Assembly: GCA_934699415.1 (NCBI GenBank)
Contig: CAKUWO010000009.1
Coordinates: 1-37,750 of the forward strand
Source of the DNA: an uncultured Erysipelotrichaceae bacterium
GTDB lineage: Bacteria > Bacillota_I > Bacilli_A > Erysipelotrichales > Erysipelotrichaceae
Length of the DNA stretch: 37,750 bases
Direction: 5' to 3'
How positions within the stretch are numbered: position 1 is the stretch's first letter; every line of letters starts with the position of its first letter. Positions 24,136 to 31,357 of the stretch are shown here, one piece after another. The notes below the pieces were generated by a model that was not told the DNA's origin, made no database searches, and saw only the letters and a program-made list of their open reading frames with translations. A program made the translations under genes and the position numbers.

Positions 24136-24170
24136 GTACTAAGTGTACCATTTGTATTACAAACCGTCAA
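24136..24170 (-). promoter_or_regulatory. Promoter and palindromic operator of the YtrA-type operon
   Basis: Minus strand: -35 TTGACG (24165-24170), 17-nt spacer, -10 TACACT (24142-24147). The palindrome GTAC-ACTTA-GTAC (24136-24148) covers the -10. YtrA-type regulators bind palindromes with GTAC-like ends over their own promoter, so autorepression is the natural reading. Confidence 0.7.
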
Positions 24171-24181
24171 TATGATGTAAA

Positions 24182-24210
24182 ATAAAAGACTGGTTGCCCC
24201 AGTCTTTTAT
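24182..24210. terminator. Terminator after fakA
   Basis: Perfect 12-bp arms ATAAAAGACTGG and CCAGTCTTTTAT with a 5-nt loop, A/T tracts on both flanks. It lies 8 bp beyond the fakA stop codon and can act in both directions. Confidence 0.88.
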
Positions 24211-24217
24211 ATGATTA

Positions 24218-25873
24218 TTATTCAATACCGAAAAGATAAGTATAAACTGGCTGATCTCCTTCAACGAAATCAACTTCTACATCACCATTGCTTTCAGCAT
24301 ATTGAGCGATAAAATCATCATCTTCTTTGCTGCTTCCTTCACCTGCAATAACTGTTAAAAGTGAAGCATCTTCTTTCTTTAATAATTCATCAAGTAATTC
24401 TTTAATAACTTGTTGACGATCTGTTCCTGATGCAACAATTGCTTTTTTAGTCATACCAATAAAATCGCCTTCTTTTACTGCTACACCATTTAAGCTTGTA
24501 TCTTTTACAGCATAGGTAATAGAGCCCGATAGAACGTTATGATATGCTTGACTCATTTCTTCAATATTATCATCAATGCCCATTTCAGGATTAAACATTG
24601 TTAAAGCAGAAATACCTTCAGGAATTGATTTAGTTTCTAAGACTCTAATATCTTTATCAGGATTTAAATCTCTAGCTTGTTGAGCAGCCATGATGATATT
24701 AGAGTTATTAGGAATAATGATAATATGATCAGCATTTAAGTTTTCAATTTCTTTTTGGAAATCAGAAGTGCTTGGATTCATTGTTTGACCACCAGAGATG
24801 ATAGCGTCAGCACGGCATTCTTTAAAAAGTTTATGTAAACCATCACCAGCACATACTGTAATGATGGCAATATTCTTCTTTTCAGCTGCCTTCTTCTTTT
24901 CGGCAGCTTCAGCATTCTCACCAATGACACGGCGTTGCTCTTGCATATTTTCGATCTTCAATTTTAAGAATTCGCCATACTTTTGGCCGATGTTTAAAGC
25001 ATCACCAGGAGTTAAAGTGTGGACATGAACCTTAACTAATTCACCATCATTAACTACAACAAGTGATTGACCAATGGCAGATAATTTAGAACGGAAAGCT
25101 ACTTCATTAAAACGCTCTTTATTCTTATCAAGTTTAACAATAAATTCAGTGCAATAACCAAATTCATCATTTTCAATCTCTAATGCTGCAAAGTGTAAAT
25201 CTTCAACGCTAGTATCTACATTTTCATCAACTGTTTTAGAAACAACAGGATTACCATTTAAGCAATCTCTAAAACCTTCAATAATAGTAAGTAAACCTTT
25301 ACCACCAGAGTCAACAACACCAACTTCTTTTAAAACTGGTAAAAGCTCAGGTGTTCCATCAAGTGATGTAGACATGCATGATGCAAGATTATCAAAATAT
25401 TCTTCTAAAGATACTCTATGATCTGCCTTTTCAACATATTGATTTGCATACCAGCTACCTTCTTTAATAACTGTAAGAATAGTCCCTTCAACTGGTTTCA
25501 TAATGGCTTTATAAGCAACTCTAGCACCATTTTCAAAAGCTTTCGCAATTTCCTCAACTGTAACAACTTCCTTGCCATCAATCGCTTGATAAAAACCACG
25601 GAAAATTTGTGATGTGATAACACCAGAGTTACCACGAGCACCCATTAAAAGACCTTTAGATAATGCACGTGCAACTTCACTAACAGATGAAGATGATACG
25701 GTAATAGCTTCTTTTAAGCCATTAGTGAATGTCATAGACATATTAGTACCAGTATCACCATCAGGAACTGGGAAGACGTTTAAGGCGTTAATTTCTTTTT
25801 GGTGATTACTTAAATTAGCTTCACCACTTTTAAGGATTTCCTTAAAAAGTAAACCATTTAATTCATATAACAT
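24218..25873 (-). CDS. fakA: Fatty acid kinase catalytic subunit FakA (YloV/DAK-like)
   Basis: A 551-residue protein with the Dak2-type nucleotide-binding domain at the N-terminus (FPVPDGDTGTNM; D38 and D40 match the Mg-binding aspartates of S. aureus FakA), GARGNSGVI and DSGGKGL. A central linker and a C-terminal DegV-like domain follow (IISGGQTMNPST, about 352-363). FakA phosphorylates fatty acids presented by FakB and feeds PlsX/PlsY phospholipid synthesis. Its gene overlaps yloU by one nucleotide (TAATG), the usual yloU-fakA pair. No FakB is in the window. Confidence 0.93.
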   Translation of the reverse strand: MLYELNGLLFKEILKSGEANLSNHQKEINALNVFPVPDGDTGTNMSMTFTNGLKEAITVSSSSVSEVARALSKGLLMGARGNSGVITSQIFRGFYQAIDGKEVVTVEEIAKAFENGARVAYKAIMKPVEGTILTVIKEGSWYANQYVEKADHRVSLEEYFDNLASCMSTSLDGTPELLPVLKEVGVVDSGGKGLLTIIEGFRDCLNGNPVVSKTVDENVDTSVEDLHFAALEIENDEFGYCTEFIVKLDKNKERFNEVAFRSKLSAIGQSLVVVNDGELVKVHVHTLTPGDALNIGQKYGEFLKLKIENMQEQRRVIGENAEAAEKKKAAEKKNIAIITVCAGDGLHKLFKECRADAIISGGQTMNPSTSDFQKEIENLNADHIIIIPNNSNIIMAAQQARDLNPDKDIRVLETKSIPEGISALTMFNPEMGIDDNIEEMSQAYHNVLSGSITYAVKDTSLNGVAVKEGDFIGMTKKAIVASGTDRQQVIKELLDELLKKEDASLLTVIAGEGSSKEDDDFIAQYAESNGDVEVDFVEGDQPVYTYLFGIE

Positions 25874-26232
25874 TAGCGAACCACCTTAATATCTTGAACA
25901 TAAACATTAACACTAGCAACATCCATATTTAAAGCCTTTTCTAATGTATATTTAACTCTCTTTTGAATTTCTCTTACAACTTCAGAAATCTTAACACCAT
26001 AAGAAACAACGATGTATAAATCAACAGAAAGACCTTTATCGGTATTCTGAACTATAACGCCTTTTGAATAATTCTCTTTTTTAAGCAATTCATAAAAGCC
26101 GTCTGTAAGCATTTTCTGACTTGCCATACCAACAACACCATAGCTTTCAGTTACCGCACCTCCAGCTAAAATTGCAATTGCTTCATCTGAGATTTGAACA
26201 CTTCCAAGATCAGATTCTTTCTTAATTGACAT
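25873..26232 (-). CDS. yloU: Asp23/Gls24-family protein YloU
   Basis: A 119-residue protein of the Asp23/Gls24 (DUF322) family: GSVQISDEAIAILAGGAVTESYGVVGM at the start and LYIVVSYGVKISEVVREIQKRV in the middle. YloU is regularly encoded just before fakA, and the family is linked to envelope stress and membrane association through partners. The start is set at the ATG at 26232, after GGGAG; the longer frame has no ribosome binding site. Its own extended -10 promoter precedes it. Confidence 0.9.
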   Translation of the reverse strand: MSIKKESDLGSVQISDEAIAILAGGAVTESYGVVGMASQKMLTDGFYELLKKENYSKGVIVQNTDKGLSVDLYIVVSYGVKISEVVREIQKRVKYTLEKALNMDVASVNVYVQDIKVVR

Positions 26233-26260
26233 AATATCTCCCTTCTTGAGCATTCGCACT

Positions 26261-26266
26261 ATTATA
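26261..26266 (-). promoter_or_regulatory. yloU-fakA promoter (extended -10)
   Basis: TGCTATAAT on the minus strand with no good -35. It lies about 29 bp upstream of the yloU start, behind the rbfA terminator. It matches the gatC promoter core. Confidence 0.6.
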
Positions 26267-26314
26267 GCATGAACTCAAATTATATAAATGAAAATTCCAT
26301 CACATTAAGCATAG

Positions 26315-26363
26315 CCCTTTTCTATCCTTATAGGCAAGAATAGAAAAGGGAGTAGTTACTCCC
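26315..26363 (-). terminator. Terminator of the nusA-infB operon, with overlapping alternative hairpin
   Basis: Directly after the rbfA stop the minus strand forms GGGAGTA-AC-TACTCCC (26348-26363) followed by TTTTCTATT, a typical intrinsic terminator. A second possible stem, CCCTTTTCTAT (26315-26325) with ATAGAAAAGGG (26340-26350), shares the CCC and T-tract bases and is mutually exclusive with full formation of the first. Confidence 0.75.
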
Positions 26364-26717
26364 TTAGTCTTCCGATTCGTTATGAATCTTTTCAATCAGA
26401 CTGTCAATCTTTTGAGCATTTTTTAAACGCTCATCTAAGACAAAGTGGAGCTGTGGAACAGTATGAAAATTTAATTTTTTAGCACAGAGGGAACGTACAT
26501 ATCCTCTAGCATTATTTAAAACCTTAAGACCTGCTTCATTTCTTTCTTGTTTACCAAGGAAAGAAACAAATACTTTTGCATGAGCCATATCAGGCGAAAC
26601 TTTAACCTCTGATACTGTTACAAAGCCCAATTTTGGATCATTGAATTCAGACATTAAAATCATGGAAATTTCACGATATAATGCTGATTCGACCTTTGCG
26701 ATATGATTAAGAGCCAT
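26364..26717 (-). CDS. rbfA: 30S ribosome-binding factor A
   Basis: A 117-residue RbfA, the small KH-fold factor that helps mature the 16S rRNA 5' end of the 30S subunit. MSEFNDPKLGFVTVSEVKVSPDMAHAKVFVSF and the PQLHFVLDERL segment are family hallmarks. The start overlaps the infB stop by one base (TAATG). It ends the operon; the truB and ribF genes that often follow are absent here. Confidence 0.95.
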   Translation of the reverse strand: MALNHIAKVESALYREISMILMSEFNDPKLGFVTVSEVKVSPDMAHAKVFVSFLGKQERNEAGLKVLNNARGYVRSLCAKKLNFHTVPQLHFVLDERLKNAQKIDSLIEKIHNESED

Positions 26718-28537
26718 TATTCTACCGGAACCTCAACATCAGTATATGCTTCGATAACATCGTTTTCTTTGATATCATTGTAGTTTTGTAAAGTAATACC
26801 ACATTCATATCCTGATGCTACTTCTTTAGCATCGTTTTCAAAACGTTTTAAAGAACCAAGACGTCCAGTATAAACAATAACACCATCTCTTACTAAACGT
26901 ACTTTACAATCTCTTACAAGTTTACCATCAGTAACCATACAGCCGGCAATTGTACCAACTTTAGATACCTTATAAGTCTTTCTAACTTCAGCATTACCGA
27001 TAATCTTTTCTTCATATACCGGTGCCAGCATGCCTTTCATTGCTGCTTCCATTTCTTCAACAGCTTTATAAATGATGGTATGTAAACGAACATCAACACC
27101 CTCTTCTAAAGCTTTCTTACGAACAATAGCTGAAGGACGAACATTGAAACCATAAATAACAGCATTAGATACTTTCGCAAGTACAACGTCTGATTCTGAA
27201 ATTGCACCAGCAGAAGATCTAATAACATTAACTTTTACACCATCAACTTCAATCTTAGAAAGTGATTGTGCAACTGCTTCTGCTGTACCTTGAACGTCAG
27301 CTTTAACAATTAATGGAATTTCTTGAACTTCACCAGCTTCAATCTGCTTACCAAGTTCATCAAGACTCATGGCACTGCTTGAGCGTCTTTCTTTTTCAAT
27401 CTTTTCTCTTGTAAGGCGATCTGCTACTAAACGTGCTTCTTTTTCATTTTCAAATACTTTGAAATGATCTCCAGCTGTTGGAACATCATTTAAACCAATA
27501 ATTTCTACTGGCTTGCTTGGTTTTGCTTCTTTGATATCACGTCCAGCGTCATCATTCATTCTTCTAACTCTACCAAAAGTAGAACCAACAACAACGAAAT
27601 CAGATTGTCTTAAAGTACCATTTTGAACAAGTAAAGTTACAACTGGTCCTCTGCCTTTATCGAGTTTAGCTTCAATAGCAGTACCTGTAGCTAATTTATT
27701 TGGATTAGCTTTAAGCTCTTTCATTTCAGCAACTACTAAAATTGTTTCAAGCAATTCTTCAACGCCTTCACCAGTTTTTGCAGAACAGTTAACAAAGATT
27801 GTATCACCGCCCCATTCTTCACTCATGACACATAAATCAGCCATTTCTTGTTTAACTCGATCTGGATTGGCATGTGGTTTATCCATTTTATTCACTGCAA
27901 CAATAATCGGAACTCCAGCAGCTTTCGCATGATCAATTGCTTCACGAGTCTGTGGCATAACACCATCATCAGCAGCAACAACAATAATAGCGATATCAGT
28001 AACACTAGCACCACGTGCTCTCATAGCAGTGAAAGCTTCATGTCCTGGAGTATCAAGGAAAGTTACTGCACGGCCATTGACATCAATTTGATAAGCACCA
28101 ATATGTTGAGTAATACCACCAAATTCACCTTCAACTACTCTTGTAGATCTAATATAGTCAAGTAAAGTCGTCTTGCCGTGGTCAACATGCCCCATGATAG
28201 TAACAATTGGTGCTCTTTCAGTTAAAGATGTAGGATCATCTTCACTATCAGCAAGTAAATCTTCTTCTTTGATTACTTCTTTATTGGCTTCAATATCAAA
28301 TTCCATACAAACAAGCTCAACCGACTCATCATCAAGCGTTGAGTTAATAGTAACCATCTTGCCCATCATAAAGAGTACTTTAATGATTTCAGAAGACTGC
28401 TTATGTAATTTTTCAGCTAAATCATTTACTGAAATACCGTCTGTATAAGTAATTGAGGTAACCTTTTCATTCTCTTTGATAGTTTCTCTTCTATCTTTAT
28501 TTTTCGTTTTATTATTCTTTTTGATTGTTTTCGCCAT
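26717..28537 (-). CDS. infB: Translation initiation factor IF-2
   Basis: A 606-residue IF-2 with a short lysine-rich N-terminus and one IF2_N module (about 34-85). The GTPase domain has G1 GHVDHGKT (116-123), DTPGHE, NKMD and SAKTGEG. Domains II-IV that bind fMet-tRNA follow. The long N-terminal extension of enterobacteria is missing, as in many low-GC lineages. The start is placed at the ATG at 28537 after AGAAGGTG; the frame upstream has no ribosome binding site. It overlaps ylxQ by 26 nt. Confidence 0.96.
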   Translation of the reverse strand: MAKTIKKNNKTKNKDRRETIKENEKVTSITYTDGISVNDLAEKLHKQSSEIIKVLFMMGKMVTINSTLDDESVELVCMEFDIEANKEVIKEEDLLADSEDDPTSLTERAPIVTIMGHVDHGKTTLLDYIRSTRVVEGEFGGITQHIGAYQIDVNGRAVTFLDTPGHEAFTAMRARGASVTDIAIIVVAADDGVMPQTREAIDHAKAAGVPIIVAVNKMDKPHANPDRVKQEMADLCVMSEEWGGDTIFVNCSAKTGEGVEELLETILVVAEMKELKANPNKLATGTAIEAKLDKGRGPVVTLLVQNGTLRQSDFVVVGSTFGRVRRMNDDAGRDIKEAKPSKPVEIIGLNDVPTAGDHFKVFENEKEARLVADRLTREKIEKERRSSSAMSLDELGKQIEAGEVQEIPLIVKADVQGTAEAVAQSLSKIEVDGVKVNVIRSSAGAISESDVVLAKVSNAVIYGFNVRPSAIVRKKALEEGVDVRLHTIIYKAVEEMEAAMKGMLAPVYEEKIIGNAEVRKTYKVSKVGTIAGCMVTDGKLVRDCKVRLVRDGVIVYTGRLGSLKRFENDAKEVASGYECGITLQNYNDIKENDVIEAYTDVEVPVE

Positions 28538-28835
28538 CCGCGCACCTTCTTTCTTTCTTAATCGCTTCCGCAAATCCATGATCTGTTAAAGCGCAGGCTT
28601 TAATATTAGCTTTTCCCAGTGTTGCGTTAAGGGTCAATGTATCATAATCCCTAATAATTGGAATATGGTAATAAGTACATTTTTTATTGTAACGTTCAAA
28701 AGAACTTTCGGACATATCATTAGCCAAGAATAATATTTTAATCTTTCCTGATGCAAAAGAATCAAATATTTCTTCACCAAAGATTAATTTTCGAGCTCTT
28801 CTAGCTAAACCTAAATAACCTAATACCTTATCCAT
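28512..28835 (-). CDS. ylxQ: L7Ae-family ribosomal/RNA-binding protein YlxQ
   Basis: A 107-residue L7Ae/L30e-fold protein of the YlxQ type, a K-turn RNA binder encoded between ylxR and infB in Bacillota. The start MDKVLGYLGLARRARKLIFGEE and FLANDMS are typical. It overlaps ylxR by 8 nt and infB by 26 nt, showing tight coupling in the nusA operon. Confidence 0.9.
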   Translation of the reverse strand: MDKVLGYLGLARRARKLIFGEEIFDSFASGKIKILFLANDMSESSFERYNKKCTYYHIPIIRDYDTLTLNATLGKANIKACALTDHGFAEAIKKERRCADGENNQKE

Positions 28836-29085
28836 TGATTACCTTCAAAATTTCATCATAAACTTCATCAGTAATTTCACATGATAAAGCTCTAGCTAAC
28901 GCATTTTTCTTTTTGGCAACTTTTAATGCTTCTTCGCTTTTCTTAAGATAAGCTCCCTTACCATTAATTTTACCACTTAAATCAACTTTGATTTGACCAT
29001 CAGGAGTTCTAACGATGCGTAGTAATTCACTTTTAGGTAATGATTCAAGAGTTGCAACACAACGACGCATCGGGATTTTTCTCAT
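28828..29085 (-). CDS. ylxR: YlxR/RnpM RNA-binding protein
   Basis: An 85-residue YlxR (DUF448) protein: PMRRCVATLESLPKSELLRIVR, GKGAYLKK and a basic surface. In B. subtilis this protein has been named RnpM because it binds RNase P RNA and reduces its activity. Its ATG overlaps the nusA stop (ATGA). It contains the family RRCV-type motif, with one cysteine only. Confidence 0.92.
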   Translation of the reverse strand: MRKIPMRRCVATLESLPKSELLRIVRTPDGQIKVDLSGKINGKGAYLKKSEEALKVAKKKNALARALSCEITDEVYDEILKVING

Positions 29086-30812
29086 CGTCTATCCTCTTCT
29101 TCGTCGTAATATTCATCATATTCATCGAAGTCGATATCATCGTTAATCCATGTATCGTTTTCTTCTTCTTCCTGAGCAAGAGCAATTTCTTCAAGCTCTT
29201 CTTCAGTATATTCAGGCTGGAATTCATAATCCTTACCCATTTCAAGATCTTCAGATCTTAAGCGACGATCTTCATCATCTTTCTTCTTGCGACGTTTCTT
29301 AGGGGCAACTTCTGCAGGCTTATTAGATACTTCTGCAAACTTCTCAAGCTTAGAAACATATCCTGTTTTTGGAGTAAGCTCTGCCTTTTTGCGAGAAGGC
29401 TTCTTTTCTTCTTCTTTTGTTTCCATAACTTCTTCAGATTCTTCCTCAGTATTTTCGTTTTCCTTAACTTCTTCTTTTACTTCAGGTTTTGTTTCTTCTT
29501 CAACAATATCAACATATGTTGTTTCTTCTTCAGGTAATGGCTTTACTTCCATTTCTTCAAGAGCTTCTTCTGAATAGCCAGTATCATTCTTAGCTACTTC
29601 ATTTTCAAATAATTCTTGACGTCTTCTGATTTCTTCTTGCTGAGCTAACATTTCTTTCTGCTTCTTTTCTTCAGCAATACGATCTCGATCAGCAATAAAT
29701 TCATTTTCACGTGCTTTGATATCAATACCATCTTCAAGTACTTGACTTAAAGTCTTAATATCAATCTTGCGACCTGTAAGTTTAACGGCAAGTCTAACGT
29801 TCTTACCTCTTTTACCAATGGCTACTGAAAGTTGATCATCATCAACTACAACCACTAAATCTCTATTGTAACGATGCTCATTATTATCATCAGCATAATA
29901 AACAGCTTTGATTTCTGCTGGCGCTAAAACATTTTTAATGAGGTCTCTAAGATTATCTTTCCATTCAAAGATGTCAATCTTTTCATTATGTCCAATTTCA
30001 GAAATAACAGCTTGAACTCTAGTACCACGAGGTCCAATACATGCGCCAATCGCATCAACATCTTCATTATGTGAGTAAACAGCCATCTTTGTACGCTCAC
30101 CTGCATCTCTTGCAACAGCTTTAATTTCAACAATACCCTGTGCAATTTCCGGTACTTCTTTTTCAAAGATACGCTCGACAAACTTTTCATCCGCTCTTGA
30201 TAAGATAACCTGTGATCCTTTGGTTTCTTTATTTACTTCTTTGATAATGCAACGAATAGCTTGACCTTCACGATAGATTTCACCTGGAATCTGTTCATTA
30301 TGAGTTAAGATACCAATAGTATTTTTGATATCAACAAGGACAAAGTTCTTTTCAACTGTCTTGACAACACCAGAAATCAATTCATATTCTTTACCTTTGA
30401 ATTCATTATAAATACGCTGTTTATCAAATTCTTTAGAACGTTGTTTAAGAATATTTTTAGCTACTCCAATTGATGTACGACCAATTTCAGCAAAATCAAC
30501 TTCACGTGATATAACATCGCCAATCTTGACATCTTTTTTAATTTCTTTAGCATCTGAATATAAGATATCTAAAGTTTCATCAAAATCATCTGAATCATCA
30601 TCAACAACAATCAAATCATGATAAACCTTCATTTCATTTGGTGAAAATACTACTCTGACTACTGCATCTGGTGCAGAGATGTGTTTTTGATAAGTCTTAA
30701 TAATAGCTTCTTCAAGTACTTCAAAGACATATTTAGCGTCAACCTTACGGTCTTCTTCAAACATCTTTAAGCTTTCAAGAATGCCTTTACTTTTTAAATT
30801 GATACCGCTCAT
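29082..30812 (-). CDS. nusA: Transcription factor NusA with a long acidic C-terminal extension
   Basis: A 576-residue NusA. The first about 350 residues hold the N-terminal RNAP-binding domain, S1 domain and two KH domains (IGACIGPRGTRVQAVISEI; VAIGKRGKNVRLAVKL). Residues about 355-576 are an extension unlike the 350-400-residue Bacillus protein: a helical Arg/Glu/Gln stretch, long Glu-rich runs, a basic KKRRKKK patch and an acidic Asp/Glu/Tyr tail. Tails of this kind occur in some Mollicutes-like NusA proteins. A start after AAGGAGAAAAGGAA is well supported. Confidence 0.95.
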   Translation of the reverse strand: MSGINLKSKGILESLKMFEEDRKVDAKYVFEVLEEAIIKTYQKHISAPDAVVRVVFSPNEMKVYHDLIVVDDDSDDFDETLDILYSDAKEIKKDVKIGDVISREVDFAEIGRTSIGVAKNILKQRSKEFDKQRIYNEFKGKEYELISGVVKTVEKNFVLVDIKNTIGILTHNEQIPGEIYREGQAIRCIIKEVNKETKGSQVILSRADEKFVERIFEKEVPEIAQGIVEIKAVARDAGERTKMAVYSHNEDVDAIGACIGPRGTRVQAVISEIGHNEKIDIFEWKDNLRDLIKNVLAPAEIKAVYYADDNNEHRYNRDLVVVVDDDQLSVAIGKRGKNVRLAVKLTGRKIDIKTLSQVLEDGIDIKARENEFIADRDRIAEEKKQKEMLAQQEEIRRRQELFENEVAKNDTGYSEEALEEMEVKPLPEEETTYVDIVEEETKPEVKEEVKENENTEEESEEVMETKEEEKKPSRKKAELTPKTGYVSKLEKFAEVSNKPAEVAPKKRRKKKDDEDRRLRSEDLEMGKDYEFQPEYTEEELEEIALAQEEEENDTWINDDIDFDEYDEYYDEEEDRR

Positions 30813-30824
30813 TTCCTTTTCTCC

Positions 30825-31265
30825 TTAAAATTTAACAGCAGTGCGCATAGCAATAACTTCTGCGTAAGAAAGTGTCTTCTTTTTGGTGATATTTTTATCT
30901 TTATATGAAATGGTTAATTCATTACCATCAAAAGAGATTAAATCACCATATAATTCACCATCTTTAGTGGTAATGCAGATATATGAAGAAACCGCTTTAT
31001 TAACTTCTTCTGGATTACGTAAAGCTCTTTCAAGTCCTGCACAATGTACATCCAACAAATAAGCTTCTTCACTCTTATCAATCTCATCCATTAATTCAGA
31101 TACATCTTCTGATACTTTTGTGATTTCATTTAAATCAAGATGTTCATCAAGGACAACTTCTAATACGATATTGCTATCTTCTTTATGGCAATTAAGATCA
31201 TAAAGGTGGTAACCCTTCTCATTTAGCAATTTTTCTAAATCATTTCTTAAAAGTTCTGGTTTCAA
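30825..31265 (-). CDS. rimP: Ribosome maturation factor RimP
   Basis: RimP, about 146 residues, first gene of the nusA-infB operon, assists 30S assembly. The YHLYDLNCHKEDSNIVLEVVLD and LDVHCAGLERALRNPEE stretches are typical (the latter replaces the usual EVSSPGL by DVHCAGL). The start is placed at the TTG at 31265, five bases after the strong GGAGGGAG; the ATG at 31280 sits over that site and has no ribosome binding site of its own. Confidence 0.92.
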   Translation of the reverse strand: MKPELLRNDLEKLLNEKGYHLYDLNCHKEDSNIVLEVVLDEHLDLNEITKVSEDVSELMDEIDKSEEAYLLDVHCAGLERALRNPEEVNKAVSSYICITTKDGELYGDLISFDGNELTISYKDKNITKKKTLSYAEVIAMRTAVKF

Positions 31266-31287
31266 TATATCTCCCTCCATTACATAG

Positions 31288-31350
31288 AATAAGGAGTGAT
31301 TTCTCACTCCTTGTTAGAAAGAATGTAACATAATTAAAACTAAATTGCAA
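31288..31350 (-). promoter_or_regulatory. rimP-nusA-infB operon promoter with a leader stem-loop
   Basis: Minus strand: -35 TTGCAA (31345-31350), 17-nt spacer, -10 TACATT (31322-31327), so transcription would begin at about 31315. The leader starts almost at once with a stem of nine pairs, AAGGAGTGA / TCACTCCTT (31291-31312) and a 4-nt loop. It has only a poor T tract, so it could be a leader structure or a weak polC terminator. Confidence 0.55.
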
Positions 31351-31357
31351 CAAATGC

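Noticed and set aside
29045..30190. Overlapping frames inside nusA and ylxR on both strands
   Set aside because: They arise from the repetitive GAA/GAT-rich acidic tail and from frame shadows; no initiation signals.
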